Assembly: GCA_029959085.1 (NCBI GenBank)
Contig: JARWIR010000018.1
Coordinates: forward strand, 16,119,001 to 16,183,000
Direction: 5' to 3'
DNA length: 64,000 nucleotides
DNA from: Nemophila menziesii
Lineage: Eukaryota; Streptophyta; Magnoliopsida; Boraginales; Hydrophyllaceae
The translations under genes were made by a program, and so were the position numbers. Each line of letters begins with the position of its first letter. The first letter of the stretch is position 1. The notes beneath the pieces are model-generated. The model ran no database searches. It had not been told where the DNA came from and saw only the letters and a list, made by a program, of their open reading frames with translations. Shown in pieces: positions 10,764 to 22,629 of this stretch.

Positions 10764-13495
10764 CTAATCAGAATCATATCCACTAACAACTATAGGTTCA
10801 TCATCGCTATCAACCTCAATAGGTTCTTCCTCATCACCGTATTCATCCAAGGTGTCGTCTTCAATTTCCTCGTTTTCATCAACAACCATATCAAAAGTCA
10901 AATCAACAAAAAAATGAGCAGGGTCAATCTCGATCTCCTCGGTGGATGCCAAGTTCACCGGATTGGAAATCGTCTCGGTGTTCACTAAAGGGATAGTGAC
11001 ACTCGAGTCTCCAGTAGGCATTGATTCTGCACCCCATAACTCGGGACTCCATCCATGTCTATCGTTGAGTTCCCATACTACTTTCCATCCTTTTTTTGAT
11101 TTCCTTGGGTTAATCTCATCGATGTAGAATACTTTTTTTGCTTGAGTAGCTAATATGTACGGCTCTGTTTCCCAAAAAATTTAGACGTGTTAATAAGAGT
11201 TACCCCATTCTCTTCCCTCGGTTTACTCGTGTTATACCAATTACACTCGAACAGCACAACGGAACAGTCATCGTCAAATGTGACCTCTATAACCTTGACT
11301 AATTCACCGTAATAAGGTTTTCCATCGTAGATGGTGGATACCCCGTAATCTTGTGTCACCCTTGTTTCACCCTTTTCACGAGTGACCCATTTAACACCAT
11401 TCACAACACATGAATCGTACTTATAAACTGCACCATGAGACTTACTAGCCAATGAAATCATCTCACTTGTAGCGAATGCATCACCTTCTTTTTCCATTTC
11501 ATAAACCTACAAGCATAAACAATTATAACAATGTTGTCTAAAATGGAATATAAATTTTTGTATTTTGAATGGATCTATACCTTATGCAGAAACCAGTCTC
11601 GAAAATTTTGCCGGTGTTTCCTATCTTTATCGGCTACAGTACCCGATAGCGTGGCTTTGTGTTCTCTGCACATTTGACGATCAGACTGAATACATTTATC
11701 ATAATGAATAAACATTTAATAAATAGATTGAAAACTTACGTCATCAAATGTTGGATTTCATCGCAATTAAGTAGGATATACCAGTCGATTTGCTCCTTCT
11801 CGTTGTATTGCAAATTACCATACTCTTTTTTACCTATAGGAATACATTGGCTCTTAAATACGGACAAATCTATAGGTTGAGCTTCGATCTCAGGATATCT
11901 ACCCGGATCATTAAACTTTGTTTTTCCTTCTGTAAGGTAACGCCATATGAATGTCAAAGTCTCCTCTACAACGTATCCCTCGGCGATTGAACCCTCCGGC
12001 CTAGCCGGGTTTCGTATGTACTCCTCTAATTTCTTCAGATACCGCTCAAACGGGTACATCCAACGCATCTGAACCGGTCCCCCTAACAAAGCTTCGTCGT
12101 ATAAATGTATGACCAGGTGGATCATTATATCGAAAAACGCGGGAGGTAAAAACATCTCCAATCTACACATAACTTAAACCACTTTCACCTTCCCTTTTTC
12201 TAACTCTTTCCTACTCAGATTTTTATTACACACAACTCTAAACAAGTTGGCTAGCCCGATAATCGCGTCACTAATCGCTTTGTCTTCGAAAAGTCCTTGT
12301 ATACTAGCCACAAATAGGTATTGCATCATCACGTGACAGTCGTGAGATTTCATTCCTATAATCTTGCCCAAGTCACTTTGAACGTTATTTCTCAAACTCG
12401 ATGCGAATCCATCGGGAAACTTCTGTGCCTTCAGCCAGTCAAGAAATACTTTCCGTTTTTCCGTGGATAACGTATAACTAGCTCGAGGCATTACTTTTTT
12501 ACCATTTCTCTCTGTCAACCACAAATCTGGCCTGATGTTCAATTCCTCAAGATCAATTCTCGCTTTCACGTTGTCTTTGTTAAGTTTCCCATCAAGACCT
12601 ATAACTGTGCCGAGAAGAGCATCACACACGTTTTTCTCGCAATGCATGACAGCAATGTTATGTTTCAACAAATTTTCGGACCAATAAGGTAAACGATAAA
12701 AGATACTTTTTTTCTTCCAATTGAATACACGAGGAACAGTCTGTCTCACGATCTTTCCCCCAAAATCCTTGTGTTTCCCGAGAAGAACAATGGGAAGCCC
12801 ATCTAACTGTGTCTGAATATCGGCAGGTCTATATTTCTTCGGTGGGCCCCTACAATCGGATTTCTTGTACAAAACCTTTTCGTTTCTAAAACGATGGCCG
12901 ATAGGTAACCAACGTCTATGGTCAAAGTAAGCAACCCCTTTCTTCACGCTCAATGACGGAGTAGAATCCATGCATTCTGGACAAGCTTTGTAACCTTGAC
13001 CCGACCATCCCGAGGTGTATGACCTAGCGGGAAAATCGTTAGTCGTAGACAACAAACAAACCTTCATCGTAAACTCTTCCTTATTGTGGGAATCATAAGT
13101 AAGAATCCATTTATCCCACAACTCTTCCAACTCATCTATAACAGGTCGAAGAAAGACGTCCATGTCCTTGCCGGGTGAACGGGGTCCCGGAATCAACAAA
13201 CAAAGCAGGAATGTCGTCTCCTTCATACACTCCCACGGTGGTAAGTTGTAGACGGTCAATATAACCGGCCACATGTTGTACGAGTTGTTCTGCATAGAGA
13301 AAGGGCAAAAGCCATCGATACCCAAACCCAAGAAAACGTTCCGAGGTTCACTAGCAAACTCAGGATGTAACTAAACAAATCTCTTCCAACTATCACCGTC
13401 AACCGGATGACGCAACAAATCTGGATCTGTATTCTTCCCTGTTTGGTGCCAGGTCATATTTTCGGCAGTGTGTCTCGAAGCATAAAGTCGCTGCA
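10764..13495 (-). pseudogene. CACTA transposase TNP2, copy A, N-terminally truncated
   Basis: Reading leftward from 13495: the Transposase_21 (PF02992) core, including FLGLGIDGFCPFSMQNNSYN, GWSGQGYKACPECMDST and VMHCEKNVCDALLGTVIGLDGK; then DUF4218 from MCRLEMFLPPAFFDIMIH (12170-11736); a small exon near 11670-11590 (HKATLSGTVADKDRKHRQNF) ending in AAG|GTATAG; then DUF4216 (11497-11150), including YYGELVKVIEVTFDDDCSVV; and an acidic C-terminus ending at 10764. The N-terminal transposase-associated domain is missing because the copy stops at a palindromic junction (13497). There are in-frame stops near 13371 and at 12174. It is very similar to copy B, so the two arose by duplication. It would cut and join CACTA ends if it were intact. 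Confidence 0.85.
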
Positions 13496-13600
13496 GCTAG
13501 TTCATACGTATGAACTAGTCACGAATGATACACATCACTAGCTACTAGTTCATACATATGAACTAGTCGCTAAAGGGGTTAAGTAGTCGCAAATACTTTT
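13496..13600. repeat. Palindromic repeat block at the TNP2 tandem junction
   Basis: This block contains a perfect 22-bp palindrome at 13497-13518 (half CTAGTTCATAC), a second imperfect one at 13538-13572 ending GAACTAGTCGCTA, and GTAGTCGC near 13584. It begins at the base where homology between TNP2 copies A and B stops. It resembles the block at 10020-10115, as expected if a unit running from this block into TNP2 was duplicated in tandem. Confidence 0.8.
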
Positions 13601-13688
13601 TTTTATTAATTAATATTGGACAATTTTGATTTCTAACGAGCAATATACTTAACGTAATACAATTTCAAACAATCAAAAAACATAATCA

Positions 13689-13920
13689 ACTCCCAAACAA
13701 TCAAAAACACGTAATCAAAATCCAAACAATAAAAAACACGTAATCAGCACAAATCCTCAAATATAACTACCAACTTCCAAAAAAAACTAAACGCTAATGA
13801 TATAATCAAATCCCAAACAATCAAAAACACGTAATCAAAACCCAAACAATCAAAAATACGTAATCACCACAAATCCTCAAATATAACTACCAACTTCCAA
13901 AAAACTAAACGCTAAAGATA
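13689..13920. repeat. Tandem duplication of about 117 bp
   Basis: Two adjacent copies share CCCAAACAATCAAAAACACG and later CAAATCCTCAAATATAACTA and CCAACTTCC. The first ends with GCTAATGATATAATC and the second with GCTAAAGATATCATA. Each copy also holds shorter AAACAATCAAAAA repeats. The array lies just downstream of the TNP2 copy B stop codon and is noncoding. Confidence 0.8.
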
Positions 13921-13932
13921 TCATAAATCACT

Positions 13933-16900
13933 TCAGTCTGTCTCATAACCACTAGTGTCAACAACTTCTTCATCACTATCAACGTAGATTGGTTCCTCTA
14001 CTTCATCGTCGGCATACTCATCCATCATGTCGTCCAAAAACTCATCCTCTTCTTCAATAAATAAAGCTACACGCAATAGAGAAGGGTCAAATGGGATTTC
14101 CTCACAAGTTGTCAAGTGTAACTGTGAGTAATCTGCCTCGGTTTTCACCAATAGGATCGTGATACTCTCGTTTTCAGTGAGTAGTGATTCTGCACCGCAT
14201 AACTCGGGACTCCATCCATGTCTATCATTGATTTCCCAAACTACTTTCCACCTTTTTTCTGTTTTCCTTGAATTAATCTCATCAATGTAAAACACTTTTT
14301 TTGCTTGTGTTGCTAAGATGTATGGCTCTTCTCTATAAAAAAAACTAGACGTGTTAATAAATGTTACCCCATTCTTTGTCCTCGCACTACCCGTGTTATA
14401 CCAATTACACTCGAATAACACAACAAAACAACCACCATCAAATGTTACCTCTACAATCTTGACTAATTCACCGTAATACGGTTTTTCTTCGTAGATGATG
14501 CATACCCCGTGATCTTGAGTCACTCTTTTTTCACCCTTTTCACGAGTATCCCATTTGAAACCATTCACAACACATGAATCGTACTTATAAACTGCACCAT
14601 GAGACTTATTAGATAATGAAATCATCTCACTAGTAGCAAATGCATCGCCGTCTTTTTCCATTTAATAAACCTATAAACATAAACATTTATAACAATATTG
14701 TCTAATATTGAATCTTAATTTGGTATTTGAATGAAGCTATACCTTATGCATAAACCAGTCTCAAAACTTTTGTCGGTGTTTTCTATCTTTATCAGCTACA
14801 GGGCCCGATAATGTGGCTTTGTGTTATCTGCACATCTGAAGAGTAAAGTCAATACGTTTTTTATAATGATAAAAATTTAAAAAAAATGATCAACTTATGT
14901 CATCAAATGCTGAATTTCGTCGCAATTAAGTAGGATGTACCAGTTTATTTGCTCCTTCTCAATGTATTGCAAAACACCATATTCTTTTTTACCGAGTGGA
15001 TTACACTGACTCTTAAATACGGATAAATTCTTAGGTTGAGATTCAGTCTTGGTATATCTACCCGGTTCATTGAACTTTGTTTTTTCTTCTTGAAGATAAT
15101 GCGATATGAAAGTCAAACTCTCCTCTATAGCGTACCACTCGGCGATTGAGCCCTCCGGCCTAGCCGGGTTTCGTATGTACTCCTTTAAATTCTTTAAATA
15201 TTGCTCAAACGGGTACATCCAATGCATCTGAACCGGTCCACCTAACAAAGCTTCGTCGTATAAGTGTATAACCAGGTGGATCATTATATCGAAAAAGGCG
15301 GGAGGCAAAATCATTTCCAGTCTACACATAACTTCAACCACTTTCTCCTTACCCGATTCTAACTCTTTCCTGCTGATATTTTTCTTACAAACGACTATAC
15401 ACACGTTACCTAACCCAATAATCGTATCACTAATCGCTTTATCTTCAATAAGCCCTAGGATACTAGCCACGAAAAGATACTGCATCATCACGTGACAGTC
15501 GTGAGATTTCATTCCAATAATCTTGCCCGTATCACTTTGAACATTATTTCTCAAACTAGATGCGAAACCATCGGGAAACTTTTGCGCCTTCAACCAGTCA
15601 AGAAATATTTTCCGCTTTTCCGTTGACAAAGTATACTTTGCTCATTTCAGTATCGGTTTACCTACTCTCGATGTCAACCACAAATCTTTCCTGATGTTCA
15701 TATCCTTAAGATCCATGCTTGCTTTCACGTTATCTTTGTTAATTTCTCCATGAAGACCTATAACTGTACCGAGCAAACTATCACACACATTTTTCTTACA
15801 ATGCATAACGTCAAAGTTATGTTTCAACAAATTTTTGGACCAATAAGGTAAACGATAAAAAATACTCCTTTTCTTCCAATTGAATTGACGTAGAACAGTT
15901 TGCTTCACGATCTTGCCCCCAAAATCCTTTTGTTTACCGAGAAATACAATGGGAAGCCTGTCTAATTGTGTCTAAATATCGGCAAGAGTATATTTATTCG
16001 TCGGGCCCTTATAATCGGAAGTGGGGTACGAAACCTTGTCTATTCTAAATTGATGTGTGCAAGTTGTAGTCTCCCTAATTTTTCTTATTTTAGACCCTTG
16101 GGAGACATCATTTTTGATGTTTAATTGAATATTTTGATAGACTTTTTAGTTAAAAATGCAATAATCCGGAATTCCTATTTTATTTCTAGTATTTTTGATT
16201 TATTAAACTTTTGCGCGTAATCTTGTGTATTTTAGTGAAAATTTTGTAGGTTTTAAATATTATCTAGGAACGGAATCCGAGAAGAGAGTCAAAGATCGTG
16301 ATATGGAGTCAAGACTTGAAGATAATTCCCGAAAGAATTTGATTATAGAGCTGCAAATCTAAAAAACAGGCCAAAGATTGCTGATTTCGAGGCACTTAAG
16401 AGATGATTACCAAGTTACGAAAATTTTGCAAGTGACTTTAGGTCAATCGGAGTTATAACGAAGCGGCTAGATCCGTTTTAGGGAAGGTGGTGCAGCAGTT
16501 GCGGGATTTTGGGCTTAGAAATTGGTCTTGGACATTTAATTAGTGTTTTATTCTTAAGTCCAAACCCTAATCCATTTTTCCACATATAAAAGGAGCTCTT
16601 GACTTCTATTTTCAACACAATTCACTTTTTACAAATTAAAACATCAGAGAGAAGCAACAGAAGGAAGAAAGAAGAAGCTGTAAGAGCTGGAGAGGGTCTA
16701 TATCTCCATTCTCAGCCAAATCCTATTCCGGAAATTAGGTTATCTTTAATTTTGTAATACATTATGAATTCCATTTCATTTAATTTAGTTTTCTTTTCAA
16801 TTAGTATGAGCTAATTGCATTATAGTACTTGAGAATGCTTTATGGGTGAATCCCAATTCTATTGAACTTCTATGTTTGAATTTGGGTTTCTGTTAAATTA

Positions 16901-18924
16901 AATTAAATTGGGTCTTTTACTCTTTTCGATAAATTGAGATTATTTACTGTTTTTGGAGTCATGAACTAAGAACAGGTATTAGTATCTAGGCTATTCCACA
17001 TATGTGGCGTGTAGATCATCCTGACGGAGGGTTTAGGTACGGATTTATTTATTCAATCTAAAATAGAAGCTATTGATTCTGACGAACTTAGCTAATTTTA
17101 GGGCCAATGTGGTAATTAACTTAATCATCTAAAAGAGGATCATATTTACCCTGACGGGACTAGTGACACTCTAGGATAGCCTTATAGTCTACCCTGACGG
17201 GGGTATAAGGAATTTAGAATCCCGACCATTGTAATTGACCGATTTAACCCTCAAACATCATAGGTTATGAAATAGGATTAGGAGGATCCCTTGCGTTCTC
17301 AAGTGCTACCTTCTCATATTTGCGTTTCACATTCATTTACTTGCGTCTTAGTTTTTAATTGCATTTCCTTTATAGTCTTTCATTATTTAGAATTAAAACA
17401 AACAAACAATCAATCATTAAAACGTTTACTTGCTTTCATAAGTGCAACCATTCATTATTTGATAAGCATTGTAGTTAACCAAACTGTCCCTGCGAACGAT
17501 CCTAGAATCACTTATTACTACTTGGGACAACAGTACACTTGCGGTTGTGGTTCAATTACTTTTGAATTTATTTTAGAACACACAAAGGACCACCAGGTAG
17601 GTAACCAACGTCTATGGTCAAAGTAAACAACCCCTTTCTTCACCCTCAATGACGGAGTAGAATCTATGCATTCTGGACAAGCTAAGTAACCTTGACCCGA
17701 CCATCCTGAAGTGTATGACCTAGCGGGGTAATCATTAGTAGTGGACAACAAACAAACCTTCATCGTAAACTCTTCCTTCTTGTGGGCATCATACGTAAGG
17801 ATCCCTTTATCCCACAACTCGTCCAACTCATTACCGGGTGAACGGGGTCTAGGAATCAACAAACAAAACTAAAATGTCGTCTCTTTCATACACTCCCATG
17901 GTGATAAGTTGTAGACAGACAATACAACCGGCCACATGTTGTACGAATTATTCTGCATGGCAAAAGGACAAAAACCATCGATACCCAAACCCAAGAACAC
18001 ATTCTGAGGTTCACTAGCAAACTCAGGATGTAACTGAACAAATCTCTTCCAACTATCGCCATCAACTGGATGGCGCAACACATCTGGATCTGCACTCTTC
18101 CATGTACAGTGCCAATTCATATTTTTGGTAGTGTGTCTCGAAGCATAAAGTCACTGCAACCTCGGGGAAATCGAGAAATATTGGAGTTTCTTATGCGCTA
18201 CTTTTTGACCCTTGTTCGGGTCCCATCTGGATTCACTACATACTGGACAATTATCGAGTAACTCATTCTCCTTGTAAAATAAAGCACAATCGTTCATGAA
18301 AACATCGATGGTACTGTACCCGATACCTAAACTTTTTAACTTTTTGTTGCACTTCTCGTATGACTCGGCAAGGTATTAGGCTTGGGCAACACGCGGCACA
18401 AAAGATCAAGCAACTTGGTGAAAGACGTGTTAGTCCACTTGTTCTTCACCTTCACGTGCATTAGCTTCGCAATGAAATTTATTGAACTCATCAATGTACA
18501 ACCAGGGTATAACTTAGTCTCTAATTCGGAAAACATAGTTTCGAAACTGCCACGTGTTGAATTGTTCGAGTCTATCATCTCGGTGTCACCCGAATGACCA
18601 CCACCCTCATAATTAGGTCTCAAATATTCATAGACATTCAACATTTCATTTTCTTCATATCGAGTCTTGGGAATTTCATCGTTCTCACCATGCTTTGTCC
18701 AAATCTCATACGTGGACAAAAACCTAAACTGTAAAAGATGTGCCCTAACTTTGACCACGGTAAACCCACAATAATTCGAACACTCATTACACGGACAAAA
18801 CAAAGTTTCTTTAAAATCATCTTTTTTTTTTTGAGCAAATGCAAGAAATTCTTCTATCCCCTCAACAAATTCACGCGAAACACGATGAGCGGAAGTAATC
18901 CAACTTTATCAATACCCGAAGCCA
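13933..18924 (-). pseudogene. CACTA transposase TNP2, copy B, nearly full length but broken
   Basis: Starts near 18924 with MASGIDKVGLL, then, after a frame change, an N-terminal transposase-associated domain (LFCPCNECSNYCG, 18803-18740). The Transposase_21 core follows (DVFMNDC-type region near 18290, LGLGIDGFCPFAMQNNSYN near 17960, GWSGQGYLACPECIDST near 17690). A 1.5-kb LTR interrupts it at 16065-17595. It then continues with the core (15908-15642), DUF4218 (15629-14895), a short exon near 14800 and DUF4216 plus acidic tail (14661-13933). Compared with copy A it has lost about 13 codons near 17835 and has stops near 17868, 15975 and 15640. The domain order is standard for TNP2. It is inactive as it stands. 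Confidence 0.85.
16065..17595 (+). mobile_element. Solo-type LTR inserted in TNP2 copy B
   Basis: The sequence starts TGTAGTCTCCC and ends ACAAAGGACCACCA. It splits the TNP2 frame between CTAAATTGATG and GTAGGTAACCAACG. Features of an LTR: TG/CA ends, a TATA box (ATATAAAAGG near 16585) and a leader with repeated CCTGACGG motifs (about 17019, 17149, 17193). Its 3' portion matches 52620-53509, and its 5' end matches the minus-strand LTR at 46426-47726. No internal retroelement sequence flanks it, which points to LTR-LTR recombination. Target duplications are not clear: CAAGT on the left, and GGTAG, or CAGGT if the end is shifted, on the right. Confidence 0.72.
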
Positions 18925-18997
18925 TCCTTTACTACCAATATAATAAACTGTTCCAATATAATAGAATAAAAAATAAATATCTCATAAATAAAATGAA

Positions 18998-19145
18998 AAA
19001 ATAAAAATTATTACATCACCAATTAAATACATAAATATAAAATCAAAAAATAAAAATTATTACATCACCAATTAAATACATAAATATAAAATCAAAAAAT
19101 AAAAAATTATTACATCACCAATTAATCACATAATTATACAATTAA
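18998..19145. repeat. Tandem array of about 50-bp AT-rich units
   Basis: Three units share ATTATTACATCACCAATTAA followed by a run such as ATACATAAATATAAAATC. They lie just upstream of the TNP2 copy B start. The region to 19600 is AT-rich with no gene and would be the leader or promoter side of TNP2. Confidence 0.75.
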
Positions 19146-19609
19146 ATGCATAAAAATTATTACATCATAAATACATATAAATTAATCCAACTTTTATCAA
19201 CACCCGAAGCCATCCTCTATTACCATTATAATCAACAATCACATTTATGCATTTATTTCGATCATACAATAATATATCATATATATAGATCATATAAAAT
19301 TAGAACATGTTTCTAAATACATAGTAATACTATGTAGCATTAACTACACAATTGTAATCAAATAAAAGAAATTTGAAAAAAGTTTTATAGAAGAAAAATA
19401 CCTAATTTTTTGCAAATTTAGATGGAGAAATTGATAATTGAGGAGGTCCCACGTTGTTGATTGGCCTGGGAAAGCTTTTCCACGTGTTGAAATAATATTT
19501 GATGATGATTTGTGGGAAAAAATTGTGAGAATTTTGAGAGAATAGTTGGGAAGTCATAAAATAATGGGTATTAAGGATCTCAATTCGCAACTCACTATAA
19601 TAAATACGT

Positions 19610-19932
19610 TACAACCATTAACGACTACAAAAGTAGTCGCTAAAGATGTACAAGTAGTCGCTATTGATGGCCAATAACGACTACAGTTGTCGTCGTAAAA
19701 TGTTAGACATCATTAGCGACTATAAATGTCGGTAAGAAAAAATTGAAAAATAAAAACCAGTAGCGACTACCTTTATAATATTAACGACTACATCTTGTAG
19801 TCGATAAAAAAATATTATTTACGATTACTTCGTAGTCGAGAAAGATTTAACGTAATCGTTAAAGATGGTATCTTTAACGACTACAAGTTGTAGTCGTGAA
19901 ATCTTTAGTTGCGAGAAATCACGCGTGTAGTG
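19610..19932. repeat. CACTA right subterminal repeats and terminus
   Basis: Pairs of AACGACTAC and GTAGTCG recur from 19618 to 19900, and the element ends in GCGTGTAGTG at 19932. The repeat variant (AACGACTAC) is the same as at the left end and differs from the internal blocks (TAGCGACTA). This supports pairing 6014 and 19932 as ends of one element. Confidence 0.8.
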
Positions 19933-20113
19933 GTGACCTTGCATCACATATTTATTTCATGACCATGGCATCAAGTAAATAGAATATAAAAATATGCGAT
20001 GATTAAAAATATATCTAATTTAAGATTAAAATATTAACCGTAATTAAAGGAAAAAAATATTATCATGGCCGAAAAAATTTAATGGATTGTCCACATTAGT
20101 GATATATCTAATA

Positions 20114-20369
20114 CTCCCTCCGTTTCACAATGTTTGTCCACTTACTAAAAATGTAGTTTCAAAATGTTTGTCCACTTAGAATATCAAGACATTTTTTCCT
20201 TCTTTTTTCCACTATTACCCCCATTAAAAAATTAAAATTGATGTTTCCAATACACATTTAAAATATCAAGACACTTTATGAAGGGTACTTTTGTAATTGG
20301 GAGTGTAATAATTACTTTTCTTAATTTGTGTGAAAAGCAAAGTGGACAAACATTTTGAAACAGAGGGAG
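20114..20369. mobile_element. Stowaway-type (Tc1/Mariner) MITE
   Basis: A 256-bp element with terminal inverted repeats starting CTCCCTCCGTTTCA and ending GAAACAGAGGGAG. It is flanked by TA on both sides (20112-20113 and 20370-20371). The CTCCCTCCG start, small size and TA target are diagnostic of Stowaway MITEs. The inverted repeats continue inward through GTTTGTCCACTT. There is no coding capacity. Confidence 0.95.
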
Positions 20370-20408
20370 TACATAACTTAATATAACAGTAAGTGTGGTA
20401 TATAATTA

Positions 20409-21934
20409 GGGTGAATTATCTTTAGGGACTTAGGAGCACTATTTTTTCTCTATAGAGTAGTGTCTTGAAAGTTTTTATTCTTAGGGACCTCATTTTTTAC
20501 AATAGTCTGTACTACCCTTACTAACACTAAAAGACAAAAAGGTATGATGTCACTGTTTCTCTCTCCTCCACCACTACCCACCTACCCCCTATCACCTATC
20601 TCCGACCAGTGACCACCGACCTCCGACCACCGACCTCCGACCACCGACCTCCGACCACCGACCACCCACCACCGACCACCAGTCACCGGAAAAAACTGAG
20701 AGTATCGGAAAAAACTAAGAGTATCGGAAAAAACTGAGAGTATCGGAAAAAAACTAAGAGTACTCTATAAATTGGCTGAATACTCTATATATTTTAATGA
20801 GTACTCTCAGTTTTTTCCGATACTCTATGAAATAGAAAGAGTACTCTATAAAAAAATACGGAGTACTCTATAAAAAATAGAGATTACTCTTAGAAATTAC
20901 ATAAATACTCTATTAAAATCATGTGTATCATTTAATAAACATTTCTATTCAAAAATTAAAATCATTTACAATAGAATTAAAAAAAACCTAAACTAATTAC
21001 AAGTTGACCAGATCTGGTTAAACCAGATCTGAAAAAAAAAAAAACAAACCTAAGTTACAGCGTACTGTGTACGCGAGTAAAAAAAAGACAAGACTCCGGC
21101 GAAGCAGCGGTGTTGAAGACGAGCTCACCAAACAACCACCGCCACTGAGCAGCGGCGCCGTTCGAAGCTGAAGGAGCAGAAACATCGCGCAGCCCTTGAC
21201 CACCATCGCGCAGCCCTTGACCACCATCGCGCAGCCCTTGACCACCATCACGAAGAAGCACGGGTGCACCACCGTCTAGCAAATCTGTACCACCACAGCG
21301 AAGAAACACTGAAGCACCACCATCGCGCAGCCCCCCTAGCAGACCTGTTCGCCGACGAGGAGGAATGGAAGCTTGAATGGCTTCGATCTGCAGCGCGGGA
21401 CAGCCCTCCACTCCGTGAAGCTTCGAACGGCTTCGACCAGATCTCGCGCCGGAGTTGCAGTGAGGTGGTGGAGGAACGGCTTCAGCTGTTAAACAGAAAG
21501 AAGGAGAGCTTCCATGGCAGCTCCGATGTGTTATTGGGAAACCGGCGAGTTCGTGGAGTGATATGGTGAAGGAGAGCTTGCCGGTGCTTCAAGCAGAAGA
21601 AGGAGCTCGGTGGTGGTGGTGGTGGTGGCCATATCGGCGGTGGTGGTGGCAATTTAGGTGGGATCGGTGGTGGTTGAGAGGAGAGAGGAGAGAGGAGAGA
21701 GGAAAGAGGAAAGAGAAGCTGTGAGGTGAGGGAAATTATAACGTGAATAATGAAATTAGAAATAGCAATTAGTATATATAGGTATAGAAAAAACAAAAGA
21801 AGGGTAGTCTAGTAATTGGGGTTTTGGGGTTCATGTGTTAAAAAGTTCCTGAGGTCTTTAGTAAGAAGAGACTCTAGGTGGGGGTGCTAACTCGAAGAGG
21901 GGTGTGTTTTCAAGACCCTAGGTGTAATTATCTC
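20409..21934. mobile_element. Non-autonomous Mutator-like element (MULE), 1.5 kb
   Basis: A perfect 9-bp duplication ATATAATTA (20400-20408 and 21935-21943) flanks the element. The ends are GGGTGAATTATCTTTAGGG and, on the other strand, GAGATAATTACACCTAGGG. The inside has an AT-rich part with repeats of GAGTATCGGAAAAAACT (20698-20765), a CCGACCACCGACCTCCGACC array (20600-20680) and a GC-rich part (21055-21720). The GC-rich part includes a 21-bp repeat (ATCGCGCAGCCCTTGACCACC units, 21183-21250) and a GGTGGTGGT tract. The composition shift suggests captured host DNA as in Pack-MULEs. The open frames there are low in complexity and I recognise no domain. Confidence 0.88.
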
Positions 21935-21943
21935 ATATAATTA

Positions 21944-22629
21944 TCCACAAAAGTAAATAATTGGTCAAATTTTTTTTTTTTTTTTACTGTGGTGAAATAT
22001 AATTGCTTCACAATAGTGAAGTTCGTTAAATTTCATAAAAGAAATTCGTTTGACCCTTTTTTTCTATATATATCACAATGGTGAAGTTAAATGTGAAGTT
22101 TATTGAATGAGTCATAAAAGAAATTTGATAAAATAGTATACTATCTTAATAAAAATTCGACGAAAGAAAAAAATTAAAGTAACATTAAACTCTAACCTTT
22201 ATAGGTTTTGACTACAAATACATGGATTTGACTGAATATCTATATTTGAATTTGTACAGTTATTTTAATTTGTGTTAGATTTTTGTAAATTAGAATTGTA
22301 GTAGGATATAAATTCCTGATTGTTATTTAATAGATACGTTTCAAATTGTTATATTTACTTTGTTGATTAATAAAAAAAATTAGTTTTTAGTTTTACAAAT
22401 GTGAAATAAAAATGGGTAATATATAACATTACTCAGAGTCTTATTTCTTCTCGACAATAAGGTGATGTAATTCAATATTAAACATTTTGATTGACAAAGA
22501 GAGAAAAACACAATCAATTTAGGAACATTTCAAACACTAATATGTAAACTCATTATGCAGTAACTTCATTGTACCATAAATTTATCCTAGACTAATATAG
22601 TAAATAAAGGAAACAGGAAATAAAATTTA
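21944..22629. other. Intergenic sequence downstream of the F-box gene
   Basis: AT-rich noncoding DNA of about 690 bp between the MULE and the F-box stop codon. It includes a T-run near 21970 and short repeats of GTGAAG near 22018 and 22080. No gene or element boundary was recognised. Confidence 0.6.

Larger units (their letters stand above)
6014..19932 (-). mobile_element. Composite CACTA (En/Spm-type) element with one TNP1 and two TNP2 genes
   Basis: The outer ends are CACTACTCCGCGT at 6014 and, on the other strand, CACTACACGCGT ending at 19932. Both are followed by subterminal repeats of AACGACTAC / GTAGTCGTT. All genes read on the minus strand: TNP2 copy B (18924-13933), TNP2 copy A (13495-10764), then TNP1 (8440-6700). 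Blocks of subterminal-like repeats lie between the genes at 13496-13600 and 9815-10115. The 3-bp flanks (TTC left, GTG right) do not match, so the two ends may not have moved together, or one flank has been rearranged. The total of 13.9 kb includes a 1.5-kb LTR inserted in TNP2 B. Both TNP2 genes are broken, so autonomous activity is unlikely. Confidence 0.75.

Noticed and set aside
16065..17595. Solo LTR with a 5-bp target duplication.
   Set aside because: Neither of the likely end positions gives matching flanks (CAAGT vs GGTAG; CAAGT vs CAGGT if shifted), so I did not claim a target duplication.
21055..21411. Minus-strand frame with DGGQGLR repeats as a possible repeat protein.
   Set aside because: It is a by-product of a 21-bp DNA repeat within the MULE cargo; frames on both strands are open because of high GC content.
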